64,000 bases of DNA from Bradyrhizobium sp. CB2312 (GTDB lineage: Bacteria; Pseudomonadota; Alphaproteobacteria; Rhizobiales; Xanthobacteraceae), in the NCBI RefSeq assembly GCF_029714425.1, contig NZ_CP121668.1, positions 4,113,501 to 4,177,500 of the forward strand. The letters run 5' to 3'. The translations under genes were made by a program, and so were the position numbers. How positions within the stretch are numbered: position 1 is the stretch's first letter; every line of letters starts with the position of its first letter. The notes beneath the pieces were generated by a model. The model saw only the letters and a program-made list of their open reading frames with translations. It did not search any database and was not told the origin of the DNA. This document shows, piece after piece, positions 16,954 through 24,972 of the stretch.

Positions 16954-17906
16954 AGGCGCGTCCGATCACGACGGTCAAGACGGTCGTCACCGGCATCGAG
17001 GAGGCGGGGGCGGGCATAAAACTGTTCACGCTGACCGATCCCGACCGCTGGGAGCTGCCGCCGTTCAAGCCTGGCGCGCATATCGATCTGCATCTGCCGA
17101 ATGGACTCGTCCGCACTTATTCATTGTGCAACGAGCCTGCCGACAACACGCGCTATGTCATCGCGGTCAAGCGCGAAGCGGACGGGCGTGGCGGCTCGCG
17201 GGCCCTGCACGACGAGATCGGGCCTGGCGCCGTCATCGGAGTCTCGCTGCCGCGCGGCGGACTGGAGCCCGAGGCGCGCATCGCGCGCTATGTGTTCGTC
17301 TCCGGCGGTATCGGCGTGACGCCGTTCCTGTCGATGGCACGGCATCTCGAACATACCGGACAGGCCGACTTCACGCTTCATCTGATCGTGCGCGACGAGG
17401 TGCCGTTGGCCGGGCATCTCGGCGCGCTGATCGAAGAGGGGCGTGTCGTCGTGCATCGAACGTCTCGGACCGGGCGTCCTGATCTCGCGGCGCTCGTCGG
17501 AGAGGGTGGGGCGGACACGCTGGTCGCCTGTTGCGGCCCGGAGGGCATGACCGATGATTTCGAGCGGCTAACGGCAGCGTGGCCCGCGGCCAACGTTCAT
17601 GTCGAGCGCTTCGTCGCGCCGCCCCCTGTGATCGATCCGGATGCAAAGCCCTTTACGCTGTTGCTGGCGCGCTCCGGCATGGAGATCGAGGTCCGCGCCG
17701 GCCAGACCATGCTGGCCGCGTTGCAGGAAGGCGGCGTCGATGTCGCCACCTCCTGCTGCGGTGGCATCTGCGGCGCCTGCAAGGTCGGCTGGATCGAGGG
17801 GCGCCCCGTGCACCGCGACCGCGTCCTGTCGCCTTACGAGCGCGAGCGCTATCTCATGGTTTGCGTCGCCGGATCGGAGGCCGATCGGCTGGTGCTGGAT
17901 CTCTGA
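16950..17906 (+). CDS. Phthalate-dioxygenase-reductase-type oxidoreductase (FMN, NADH, 2Fe-2S)
   Basis: A 318-residue electron-transfer protein of the VanB/PDR class. Domain order is an FMN-binding barrel (RTYSLCNEP at 55-63), an NADH-binding domain (VFVSGGIGVTPFLSMARHLE, and later ACCGPEGM), and a C-terminal plant-type ferredoxin with C-x4-C-x2-C (SCCGGICGACKVG) and the fourth Cys in MVCVAGSE. It should pass electrons from NADH to the Rieske component of an aromatic-ring or demethylating oxygenase. It starts at the ATG overlapping the MOSC stop, so the two are translationally coupled. No oxygenase is next to it; the only Rieske gene here, at 61556-62601, is far away and frameshifted. Confidence 0.92.
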   Translation: MKARPITTVKTVVTGIEEAGAGIKLFTLTDPDRWELPPFKPGAHIDLHLPNGLVRTYSLCNEPADNTRYVIAVKREADGRGGSRALHDEIGPGAVIGVSLPRGGLEPEARIARYVFVSGGIGVTPFLSMARHLEHTGQADFTLHLIVRDEVPLAGHLGALIEEGRVVVHRTSRTGRPDLAALVGEGGADTLVACCGPEGMTDDFERLTAAWPAANVHVERFVAPPPVIDPDAKPFTLLLARSGMEIEVRAGQTMLAALQEGGVDVATSCCGGICGACKVGWIEGRPVHRDRVLSPYERERYLMVCVAGSEADRLVLDL

Positions 17907-17907
17907 G

Positions 17908-18114
17908 CTACCAGTGCACGCTCTGGCTCGGCACGATGAAGGCCGTGGAGCTTGGCGGCGTGGCGAAACTCGTCGCCAGGTACCAGCCGGAGCCGGCTGC
18001 GAGCACCAGCAGGGCAATGATGGCGAGCATGTCGAGGGTTCTGGGATCGTGATGCTGTCCGCCGGGACCATGATTGGGACCAGGCCTGACGTGATGGCTG
18101 ATTTTCCAGCGCAT
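17908..18114 (-). CDS. Small single-pass membrane protein
   Basis: A 68-residue protein starting at ATG 18114, which has the very strong site GGGAGGAAAC just upstream. A hydrophilic His/Pro/Gly-rich N-terminus (KISHHVRPGPNHGPGG) is followed by one transmembrane helix (LAIIALLVLAAGSGWYLATS) and a short outer tail ending VPSQSVHW. No function is known to me; proteins with this layout recur in Bradyrhizobium. It converges on the reductase gene with a single base between stops. Confidence 0.65.
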   Translation of the reverse strand: MRWKISHHVRPGPNHGPGGQHHDPRTLDMLAIIALLVLAAGSGWYLATSFATPPSSTAFIVPSQSVHW

Positions 18115-18205
18115 TGTTGTTTCCTCCCGTAGGAGCATCACAACAACGCGAGGGGAAGTCTGAGGTTCCACTCAGGGCAGCGATACGCAAAGCGGGCGCT
18201 GCGCT

Positions 18206-18544
18206 TTATGGGGCGTTGACGCCGCGCCAGCGGCCGTAGCGCCAGGGCAGATACCAGCGCGCGCCCTGCGGTGCCGTCAGCGGCACGTTGTCGATGCCCG
18301 ACGTGCCGAACGGATTGCAGCGGAGCAGGCGCGCCAGCGTCATCCAGCCGCCGGCCCAGAGCCCGAACCGCTCAATCGCTTCGTCGCCGTAGACGGAGCA
18401 GGTCGGCAGGTGTCGGCAATTGTAGCCGACCAGCGGCGAGAGAGTGTGGCGGTAGAGCCAGATCAGCGCACGGCCGAATCGGCGCGGGAGCCGGAGTGCG
18501 CCCTCGACGGGATTGGAACAATGCTCACAGGCTGAATGCTTCAT
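18206..18544 (-). CDS. yidD: Membrane protein insertion efficiency factor YidD
   Basis: A 112-residue protein of the YidD family, which helps YidC insert inner-membrane proteins. The core signature is clear: RALIWLYRHTLSPLVGYNCR, then HLPTCSVYGDEAIERFGLW and LLRCNPFGTSGIDNVP. Both invariant Cys (CRHLPTC) are present. The start at MKHSACEHCSNP is preferred; the ORF extends upstream without protein-like sequence. In many bacteria yidD sits with rpmH-rnpA-yidC, but in Bradyrhizobium it is detached, as here. The C-terminus (GRWRGVNAP) is basic. Confidence 0.93.
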   Translation of the reverse strand: MKHSACEHCSNPVEGALRLPRRFGRALIWLYRHTLSPLVGYNCRHLPTCSVYGDEAIERFGLWAGGWMTLARLLRCNPFGTSGIDNVPLTAPQGARWYLPWRYGRWRGVNAP

Positions 18545-18772
18545 GTGCGCTTTGCCGCGAAGTTGAGCGAGGTGTTGCACGGTTCCGGAGCAGGGAACAA
18601 CAAGCTGTTGTTTGCACGCCATATTTTCCGTGCTTTTTGGGAGCAGTGCAGCAAGTACCTATGGACGATCTGTATTCCCCCGGATACCATTTTTATGACG
18701 TCCATGTGTAGACTCATGGAACGCAAAACGGGGCTTGCCTGAATCGCTTTGGGGCTTGGGGAAGGGACCAGT

Positions 18773-19681
18773 TTGAAACTTCTGACGTCGCTCAATGTTC
18801 GCGGATGGTTGCTGGTGGGAACCGCCGTCTGTGGGGTCGCGATGGCGGGTGCCATCGCAACATTCGGATCGTCCGCCCGGGCGGGTAGCGCGCTTGAAGA
18901 GCGCAAGCTGCCGATGAAGTTCAATTGGGTCGCCTGCGAGCCCAACTGCCGTGGCTGGGTCAGCGCGGTGGGGATCATCACTTCCGATACCCCCAAGGAT
19001 TTCGAGGAGTTTGCGCGCGGACGCCAGCTCGGCGGCGCCACCGTTGTGCTCGATTCCAGCGGCGGCTCCGTCAACGACGCGATCACCCTCGGCCGGCGCT
19101 TCCGCAATCTCGGCCTTCTGACCACGGTCGGGATCAGCCTTCAGAACCGCGGCGGTCCATCGGCCCGTTCGGCGGTCGCGCCTGAAGCCTATTGCGAATC
19201 CATGTGCGTGTTCCTGCTGCTGGCCGGCAAGAAGCGCTACGTGCCCGATGCGGCCCATGTCCGGGTTCACCAGATCTGGATGGGCGACCGGGCCGACGAT
19301 GCCAAGGCGGCGAGCTACAGCGCGCAGGACCTGATGATCGTGGAACGCGACATCGGCCGGCTCGCCAAATACACCTTCGACATGGGCGGCGCTGGCGATC
19401 TGCTCTCGCTCGCGCTCAGCGTGCCGCCCTGGGAAGATCTGCACGAGCTCGACGCAGGCGAGCTCAAGCTCACCAATCTCGTGACGACCGATCTCGTGGC
19501 GGACGTGCTGCCGCACGTGGATGTCACGGCGCCGGCAATGGCGGAGCTGGCTCCGAAGACGCAGGCGAGGTTTGGTGCGGAGCCGGAGCAGGCACCGCAG
19601 GCCGCCAAGTCGACCAAGACGGCGGAAGCCCTGGTGCCGACCGGCAGCGCGGTCACGCCGGCTGCGGCGGCGCAGAAGTAA
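18773..19681 (+). CDS. Secreted ClpP/crotonase-fold protein, paralogue of 6222-7529
   Basis: A 302-residue exported protein. TTG 18773 is preferred because AAGGGA precedes it and it begins a basic-hydrophobic signal segment (VRGWLLVGTAVCGVAMAGAIA). The ClpP-fold landmarks are LDSSGGSVNDAITLG for the oxyanion loop, Ser143 in YCESMCVFLLL, and His166 in VRVHQIWMGD. The Ser-His spacing is 23, identical to the paralogue at 6222. Paired Cys flank the Ser (YCESMC here, CGSAC there), suggesting a disulfide around the active site, which suits a periplasmic location. The C-terminus is an Ala/Lys/Pro-rich tail. A secreted peptidase is possible but unproved. Confidence 0.7.
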   Translation: MKLLTSLNVRGWLLVGTAVCGVAMAGAIATFGSSARAGSALEERKLPMKFNWVACEPNCRGWVSAVGIITSDTPKDFEEFARGRQLGGATVVLDSSGGSVNDAITLGRRFRNLGLLTTVGISLQNRGGPSARSAVAPEAYCESMCVFLLLAGKKRYVPDAAHVRVHQIWMGDRADDAKAASYSAQDLMIVERDIGRLAKYTFDMGGAGDLLSLALSVPPWEDLHELDAGELKLTNLVTTDLVADVLPHVDVTAPAMAELAPKTQARFGAEPEQAPQAAKSTKTAEALVPTGSAVTPAAAAQK

Positions 19682-19697
19682 GCTCTTAAATCCCGGC

Positions 19698-19791
19698 GGT
19701 CATTCCGGAGCGCGCGTAGCGCGAACCCGGAATCTCGATCGGCAATCTCTGGATACCGGGTTCGTGGCCTTGCGACGCCCCGGAATAACGG
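19698..19791. repeat. Br-REP-like palindromic repeats
   Basis: An element between the ClpP-fold gene and the NifU-like gene, built from GTCATTCCGG-type ends with an internal GCGCGCGTAGCGCG hairpin, followed by a degenerate inverted copy (CCGGGTTCGTGG...CCCCGGAATAACGG). The same unit occurs at 21645-21682. Repeats of this kind are frequent in Bradyrhizobium 3' regions, where they are called Br-REP elements. It lies between convergent genes and could protect or end both transcripts. Confidence 0.7.
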
Positions 19792-19798
19792 GGAAGAA

Positions 19799-20254
19799 TC
19801 AGCCCTGGGCCGCGGCCGGCTGCGTGGCCTTCGCCTCGATCTGGCCGATGGCATCGACCACGGCGTCGAAGGTCAGCAGCGTCGAGGCATGCCGCGCCTT
19901 GTAGTCGCGGACCGGCTCGAGGAACTTGATCTCTTCCCATTTGCCTTCAGGAGGTGCGCCATTCTCCTTCAGCATCTTGCGAACGGTTTCGCGTAACGCA
20001 CGGAGTTCGCTCGCAGTAGAGCCGACGACGTGACTTGCCATGATGGATGAAGAGGCCTGGCCCAGCGCGCAGGCCTTCACGTCGTGCGCGAAGTCAGTGA
20101 CGGTGTCGCCCTCCATCTTGAGATCGACCTTCACGGTCGAGCCGCACAGCTTGGAGTGGGCGGTGGCGGTGGCATCGGCGTCGGACAACCGCCCGAGGCG
20201 CGGAATATTCCCGGCCAGCTCGATGATCCGCTTGTTATAGATGTCGTTCAGCAT
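19799..20254 (-). CDS. NifU/IscU-like iron-sulfur cluster scaffold protein
   Basis: A 151-residue protein of the NifU_N family. It aligns well at the N-terminus (MLNDIYNKRIIELAGNIPRLGRL) and keeps two of the three cluster-ligand cysteines: Cys37 in SKLCGSTV and Cys62 in VKACALGQAS. The third, expected in a KARHxC-like motif, is absent: the sequence reads YKARHASTLLTF around residues 118-129. The first-Cys neighbourhood GSTVKVDLKMEGD also departs from the classical GDxxxLxxKV. It may therefore transfer rather than build clusters, or bind a cluster with a different fourth ligand. It stands alone, divergent from folE. Confidence 0.8.
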   Translation of the reverse strand: MLNDIYNKRIIELAGNIPRLGRLSDADATATAHSKLCGSTVKVDLKMEGDTVTDFAHDVKACALGQASSSIMASHVVGSTASELRALRETVRKMLKENGAPPEGKWEEIKFLEPVRDYKARHASTLLTFDAVVDAIGQIEAKATQPAAAQG

Positions 20255-20496
20255 GTGATGGAGTCCAGCACTTACCTACCGGATCGGCCTTGGCGGCCGC
20301 CGCCCAGGGTCCTATATAGGGACGGAACTGGCGGAAAAACAGTCCAGCGGTGCGGTGGGGATGATCCAGGTCTGCGCTGCCAGCGTGATGACGCAGGAGC
20401 CTTTTTCGTCAAAATTGTTCTCTTCAGGCGTCCGGCGGCTTGCCGCCCCGTCTGCCGGTGACACTCCGGCCGTTGAGGCCGTCGAACGGAGAAGAT

Positions 20497-21189
20497 ATGG
20501 ACGCGACGATCAAATCCATCCGCCCCAACAAGCCCGCTGACCGGCAGCCCGAGAGCCGCCCGGCCGAGCTGGACCCTGCCGAATTCCTCGCAGTTGCCGT
20601 CCGCGCCGATCAGCCGCGCCCCGCGCGCGCCGAAGCGGAAGCCGCGGTGAAGACGCTGCTCGCCTATATCGGCGAGAACACCGAGCGCGAGGGCCTCTTG
20701 GACACGCCGCGCCGCGTGGTCGAGGCCTTCGACGAGCTCTATCAGGGCTACCACCAATGCCCGGCCGAGGTGCTCGACCGCACCTTCGGCGAGACCGCCG
20801 GCTATGACGACTTCGTGCTGGTGCGCGACATCGAGTTCACCTCGCAGTGCGAGCATCACATGATGCCGTTCTACGGCAAGGCGCATATCGCCTACACGCC
20901 GGTGGAGCGCGTCGTCGGCCTGTCCAAGCTTGCCCGCCTCACCGACATCTTCGCCCGCCGGCTCCAGACCCAGGAGCATCTGACAGCGCAGATCGCGGCG
21001 GCGATCGACGAGATCCTGAAACCGCGCGGCGTTGCGGTGCTGATCGAGGCCGAGCATACCTGCATGTCGGTGCGCGGCGTCGCCAAGCATGGCGCCTCCA
21101 CCTTCACCAGCCGCTTCACCGGCATGTTCCGCGACAATCCGGCGGAGCAGGCCCGTTTCCTGTCCCTGGTGCGAGGCCTGCAGCGCTGA
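20497..21189 (+). CDS. folE: GTP cyclohydrolase I
   Basis: A 230-residue enzyme that converts GTP to 7,8-dihydroneopterin triphosphate, the first step of tetrahydrofolate and other pterin synthesis. The core carries all type I features: [34 protein letters not shown] with zinc ligands Cys118 and His121, [17 protein letters not shown], and the third ligand Cys189 in [10 protein letters not shown]. The C-terminus [14 protein letters not shown] is typical. ATG 20497 has GGAGAAG upstream; an in-frame ATG at 20440 gives an unlikely extension. It is followed 27 bases later by hisI, so the two may share a transcript. Confidence 0.97.
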   Translation: MDATIKSIRPNKPADRQPESRPAELDPAEFLAVAVRADQPRPARAEAEAAVKTLLAYIGENTEREGLLDTPRRVVEAFDELYQGYHQCPAEVLDRTFGETAGYDDFVLVRDIEFTSQCEHHMMPFYGKAHIAYTPVERVVGLSKLARLTDIFARRLQTQEHLTAQIAAAIDEILKPRGVAVLIEAEHTCMSVRGVAKHGASTFTSRFTGMFRDNPAEQARFLSLVRGLQR

Positions 21190-21216
21190 CCTCGCGAATA
21201 ACTGGCGAGAGCTGCT

Positions 21217-21639
21217 GTGTCCGCTCACTCCCATGAGATCGAGGAAGGCCTCGCCTTCCTCCCCAGATTCGACGCAGCCGGCCTCGTGACCGTCGTCGCG
21301 ACCGACGTCGCCACCGGCGACGTGCTCATGGTCGCCCACATGAACGACGAGGCGCTGCGCAAGACCATCGCGACCGGCGAGGCCTGGTACTTCAGTCGCT
21401 CGCGCAATGCCTTGTGGCGAAAAGGTGAGACCTCAGGTCAGACCCAGCGCGTCGTCGAGATGCGCACCGATTGCGACCAGGACGCGGTGTGGATCAAGGT
21501 CGAGCAGGTGGGCGCGGCTTGCCACACCGGGCGGCGGTCGTGCTTCTACCGCAAGGTCGAAGGCGAGGGCGGAGGAGCGAAGCTGGTCTTCGTCGACGCG
21601 GACAGGCTGTTCGATCCGAACGACGTCTACAAGAAATGA
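21217..21639 (+). CDS. hisI: Phosphoribosyl-AMP cyclohydrolase
   Basis: A 140-residue enzyme that opens the adenine ring of PR-AMP in the third step of histidine synthesis. Family signatures are [40 protein letters not shown], the metal-binding [12 protein letters not shown], and [12 protein letters not shown]. It is the monofunctional form, as is usual in Alphaproteobacteria where hisE is separate. The start is GTG 21217 with GGCGAGAG upstream. It lies directly after folE; both enzymes are purine-nucleotide cyclohydrolases but belong to different pathways. Confidence 0.97.
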   Translation: MSAHSHEIEEGLAFLPRFDAAGLVTVVATDVATGDVLMVAHMNDEALRKTIATGEAWYFSRSRNALWRKGETSGQTQRVVEMRTDCDQDAVWIKVEQVGAACHTGRRSCFYRKVEGEGGGAKLVFVDADRLFDPNDVYKK

Positions 21640-21644
21640 TCTCA

Positions 21645-21682
21645 GTCATTCCGGGTTCGCGCTTCACGCGCCCCGGAATGAC
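21645..21682. repeat. Short Br-REP-like hairpin
   Basis: A perfect inverted repeat, GTCATTCCGGG (21645-21655) and CCCGGAATGAC (21672-21682), with a loop containing GCGCTTCACGCGC. It starts 5 bases after the hisI stop and probably forms the 3' end of the hisI message. It shares its ends with the element at 19698-19791. Confidence 0.75.
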
Positions 21683-21695
21683 CGAGGTAGCCCAA

Positions 21696-21710
21696 TTAAC
21701 CCCGCATTAA
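21696..21710 (+). promoter_or_regulatory. CtrA-type box upstream of the SLT transglycosylase gene
   Basis: The sequence TTAACCCCGCATTAA matches the full CtrA consensus TTAA-N7-TTAA exactly. It lies 78 bases before the ATG of the lytic transglycosylase at 21788. CtrA is the master cell-cycle and motility regulator of Alphaproteobacteria and commonly controls flagellar and cell-envelope genes. Binding is inferred from the match alone. Confidence 0.55.
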
Positions 21711-21787
21711 CCATACCTGTCCCACGGTGAGACGACAGGGCGCCGAATTGCCGGCGCCGCTCAACGCCGCGGGGCGGGCACTTCATC

Positions 21788-22804
21788 ATGTCGGTCGACA
21801 ATTCCAGTGCCACGCAGACGGTCGCTCTCGACCCGACGCGGGCGCGCGTCGCCGGCGCGATCAAGGATGTCTCCAACCGGACTGGCGTCAACTTCCAGTA
21901 CATGCTGACCACCGCCAAGATGGAATCGGATTTCGATCCGACGGCGGGCGCCACCACATCGTCGGCGCACGGGCTCTACCAGTTCATCGACCAGACCTGG
22001 CTCGGCACCGTGAAGGAGGCGGGCGCCCAGCTCGGCTATGGCAATTACGCCGACGCCATCACCAGGACCTCATCCGGCAGCTACACCGTCGACGATCCCT
22101 TCATGAAGCGGTCGATCATGAAGCTGCGCGACGATCCGGAAGCCGCATCCAGCATGGCGGCGGCGCTGACGCAGTCGAACAGCTTCAAGCTCACCGGTCT
22201 GCTCGGCCGCAGGCCGAGCGACAGCGAACTCTACATGGCGCATTTCATGGGCGTCGGCGGAGCGGCAAAACTGATCGCCAATGCCGAAGACAATCCGCAG
22301 GCCGTCGGCGCGCGGCTGTTTCCCAATGCGGCTTCCGCCAACCGGTCGATCTTCTACGCCAGGGATGGCCGCGCCCGCAGCGTCTCTGAAGTCTATTCCG
22401 TGCTCGACGCGCGCTACGCCAGCGCGGCGAATTCGAAGCTCACCCGCAGCGCGATGGCGATGTATGGCGACACGCCGTCGACGCAGGTCGCGAGCGCCAA
22501 TGGCATACAGCCGACCGCGCCCGTCATCGACAACGCCGCTTATCTCCAGACTTTTCCGGATGCACGCGGTGTCACGCCGGTGAGTACGACATCGTCGACG
22601 ACCGTTGCAGACAACACCCCGGTCACCCCCGCATTCCGCTCGATCTATCAGCCCGGCGACATCACGCAGCCGGTCTCGACCACGGTGCAGACATTGTGGG
22701 GCAATAACGCCTCGCTCACCTCGCTCGCTTCCGTGACGCCTGACGTGCGTCCGCCGCAACCGCTCGATCTCTTCAGCGATCGCAGCGGCACGTTCTCGAG
22801 CTAG
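21788..22804 (+). CDS. SLT-type lytic transglycosylase
   Basis: A 338-residue protein with an N-terminal lysozyme-like domain. The catalytic Glu is in AKMESDFDP (about residue 47) and is followed by SSAHGLYQFIDQTW, the GLxQ motif of the Slt70 family. Residues 100-210 contain further family-like segments (ELYMAHFMGVGGAAKLI). The C-terminal 130 residues are Ser/Thr/Pro-rich and look unstructured. No signal peptide is visible, so export may be through the flagellar route or another non-Sec path, as for some alphaproteobacterial muramidases. A perfect CtrA box upstream fits cell-cycle or flagellar timing. It cleaves peptidoglycan with 1,6-anhydro product formation. Confidence 0.82.
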   Translation: MSVDNSSATQTVALDPTRARVAGAIKDVSNRTGVNFQYMLTTAKMESDFDPTAGATTSSAHGLYQFIDQTWLGTVKEAGAQLGYGNYADAITRTSSGSYTVDDPFMKRSIMKLRDDPEAASSMAAALTQSNSFKLTGLLGRRPSDSELYMAHFMGVGGAAKLIANAEDNPQAVGARLFPNAASANRSIFYARDGRARSVSEVYSVLDARYASAANSKLTRSAMAMYGDTPSTQVASANGIQPTAPVIDNAAYLQTFPDARGVTPVSTTSSTTVADNTPVTPAFRSIYQPGDITQPVSTTVQTLWGNNASLTSLASVTPDVRPPQPLDLFSDRSGTFSS

Positions 22805-22976
22805 TCAGCGCACCTCTACGTGCTGCGCAGCGTGCGGCGACCGCCTTTGTTCCCTTAACAAAACGTCAATGAAACCAGCCAGTTATGGTGAACGCTTTGT
22901 TAAGCGTCGTGGTTTATTTTGTGTTGCAGGTGACGAGCCGTCACCATTTTTGTTTGTTGTGTAAGCCGGAAGCAGC

Positions 22977-24152
22977 ATGATCGTTCGGCAGTTCATCAAT
23001 TGGATCAGGACCGCGCCCGCTGGCGAGCGGGCCGAGGCAACACGGGCATTGGCCCGGGCCTGGCTGATCTCAGACCTTTCGACAGACGACCGCATCGCCG
23101 CCGAAGGCGCGCTGCTGATGCAGCTCGACGATCCCTCGCCGCTGGTGCGGCAGGCGATGGCCGAGGCGTTTGCACGCAGCCTCGATGCGCCGGCCGCGAT
23201 CGTGCGGGCGCTGTCGGCGGACCAGCCGACCGTCGCGCTGCCCGTGCTCGAACATTCGCCGCTGCTGATCGATGCCGATCTCGTCGACATCGTCGCGACC
23301 GGCAATGACGAGGTGCAGTGCGCGGTCGCCCGCCGCATCGCGCTGCCGGTGTCGGTCTGCGCCGCCATCGCCGAAGTCGGCTGCGCAGCGTCGGCGCTCG
23401 AGCTGATCGAAAATCCCCATGCCGAGCTTGCGCCATTCTCGTGGAATCGCATCGTCGAGCGTCACGGCCATCTCGCCGCGATCCGCGAGGCGATGCTGGT
23501 GCTGGAGGAGCTGCCAGCGTCAACGCGTGCCGCGCTGGTGGCAAAGCTTTCCGAGACCCTGGCGCAATTCGTCGTCGCGCGGAATTGGCTGAGCGCCGAC
23601 CGCGCCGAGCGCGTGACGATCGAGGCGCGCGACCGCTCCACCATGAACATCGCGGCGCGCTCGCGCGGCGAGGACATGCAGGGTCTGGTGCATCACCTCC
23701 GCGTCACCGGCCAGCTGACCGCCGGTCTCATTCTGCGCGCGCTGCTGTCGAGCAATCTCGATTTGTTCGATGCGGCGCTGGCCGAGCTCGCCGATCTGCC
23801 GCTGGCGCGCGTCTCCGCGCTGCTGCACGACCGCGGCGGCAACAGCCTGCATGCGCTGCTCCGCCGCGCCGGCTTGCCCGAGGCGACGTTCGCCGCGTTC
23901 CAGGTGGCCCTCGATGCCTGCCACGAGCAGGGCTTTGTCGACAGCGACGACGGCGCGGCGCGGCTGCGCCGGCGCATGGTCGAGCGGGTGCTGACCCATT
24001 GCGAGACCGACCGCGGCGCCGCCGAGCCGCTGATGGTCCTGCTCCGCCGCTTCGCGACGGAGTCGGCGCGCGAGGAGGCGCGGCTGTTCTGCGACGAGAT
24101 CGTCGCGGACGATGCGATCGATCCGGTGTACGACGATTTGATCGCGGCGTAG
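22977..24152 (+). CDS. DUF2336 domain protein
   Basis: A 391-residue cytoplasmic protein with the DUF2336 pattern of short helical repeats similar to HEAT: LISDLSTDDRIAAEGALLMQ, LDDPSPLVRQAMAEAFARS, and the highly recognisable ALSADQPTVALPVLEHSPLL. No enzymatic motif is seen. DUF2336 proteins are restricted to Alphaproteobacteria and are often encoded near two-component genes, as here, where an Hpt protein and a CheY-like regulator follow on the other strand. A scaffold or adaptor role is plausible but not established. Confidence 0.85.
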   Translation: MIVRQFINWIRTAPAGERAEATRALARAWLISDLSTDDRIAAEGALLMQLDDPSPLVRQAMAEAFARSLDAPAAIVRALSADQPTVALPVLEHSPLLIDADLVDIVATGNDEVQCAVARRIALPVSVCAAIAEVGCAASALELIENPHAELAPFSWNRIVERHGHLAAIREAMLVLEELPASTRAALVAKLSETLAQFVVARNWLSADRAERVTIEARDRSTMNIAARSRGEDMQGLVHHLRVTGQLTAGLILRALLSSNLDLFDAALAELADLPLARVSALLHDRGGNSLHALLRRAGLPEATFAAFQVALDACHEQGFVDSDDGAARLRRRMVERVLTHCETDRGAAEPLMVLLRRFATESAREEARLFCDEIVADDAIDPVYDDLIAA

Positions 24153-24161
24153 CGAGGTGCC

Positions 24162-24250
24162 GTAGGGTGGGCAAAGGCGCGCAGCGCCGTGCCCACCATT
24201 CATCAATGATAGCGACAGATGGTGGGCACGCTTCGCTTTGCCCACCCTAC
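24162..24250. repeat. Long intergenic hairpin, GTAGGGTGGGCAAAG family
   Basis: An 89-base palindromic element with outer arms GTAGGGTGGGCAAAG (24162-24176) and CTTTGCCCACCCTAC (24236-24250). It has inner arms with GTGCCCACCAT and ATGGTGGGCAC. It lies 10 bases after the DUF2336 stop. This family is distinct from the neighbouring element at 24275. Such repeats are common in Bradyrhizobium 3' regions. Confidence 0.8.
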
Positions 24251-24274
24251 GATACTGATCGTACGGATGGAGCT

Positions 24275-24360
24275 CCTCGTCATTGCGAGCGCAGCGAAGC
24301 AATCCAGACTGTCCCCGTGGCGGGATTCTGGATTGCTTCGCTGCGCTCGCAATGACGAGG
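24275..24360. repeat. REP-like hairpin with perfect 34-bp arms
   Basis: Two exactly complementary 34-base arms (24275-24308 and 24327-24360), containing CATTGCGAGCGCAGCGAAGC, are separated by an 18-base loop. The right arm ends 6 bases before the stop codon of the convergent Hpt gene. In RNA it would form an exceptionally stable stem for transcripts from either side. It is of the Br-REP kind described in B. japonicum. Confidence 0.85.
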
Positions 24361-24366
24361 AGAGGG

Positions 24367-24945
24367 CTACTCTACCGGCACGATGCTCGGCGCGAGGATC
24401 GCCTCGAGATGCTCGGGGCGGTCGCGGTTGACCTGGGCGAGATAGTCGTCGGCGACCTTGCGCAGGCGGCGGCTGAGCTCGGCGGAGACGCTGATGCTGT
24501 CGAGCTGGGTGTTCTCGTGCACGATGGCGAGGATCGCGTTGATGTGGTGGGTGAACAGCTCGGCCGGCACCTTTTCCAGATCTGGCGCGTGCTCGATGAC
24601 GCGGCACAGGCTCTCGGCGATTCCCGCCGCGGCGGGATAGCCGAACGTCGCGGCATCGCCCTTGATGTCGTGCGCAGCGCGGAACAGCTCCTCGCGGCGC
24701 TCCTTGGTGAAGCCGTCATGTCGGATGGCCACGTAGGCGGCCGACAGCCGGTTCACCTCGGTCGTCATCCAGTCCTTGAACTCGCTGGAGAGACCTGCGA
24801 GCGCCTGCTCGGCGCGGCCGACCGGATCGTCCATGTCCTTGTCTTCGACGCGGCGCAGAACTTTTCGCAGCGGATTGGGCTGCGTGATGATCTGATGCGT
24901 GGCGAAGGCCGTGACCTCGATGTCTTTTGCGCTGTTCTTCGCCAT
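24367..24945 (-). CDS. Hpt-domain phosphotransfer protein
   Basis: A 192-residue protein with a histidine phosphotransfer domain. The phospho-accepting residue is His92 in LFRAAHDIKGDAATFGYPAA, the classic AHxxKG motif, inside a four-helix bundle covering about residues 45-160. There is no kinase or receiver domain, so it acts as a relay between a hybrid kinase and a response regulator. The CheY-like protein encoded 27 bases upstream on the same strand is the natural partner. The hybrid kinase at 54265 could in principle feed it, but that is speculation. Confidence 0.87.
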   Translation of the reverse strand: MAKNSAKDIEVTAFATHQIITQPNPLRKVLRRVEDKDMDDPVGRAEQALAGLSSEFKDWMTTEVNRLSAAYVAIRHDGFTKERREELFRAAHDIKGDAATFGYPAAAGIAESLCRVIEHAPDLEKVPAELFTHHINAILAIVHENTQLDSISVSAELSRRLRKVADDYLAQVNRDRPEHLEAILAPSIVPVE

Positions 24946-24972
24946 GATGCCGGCCTTGCGTGAGACGTTGCG

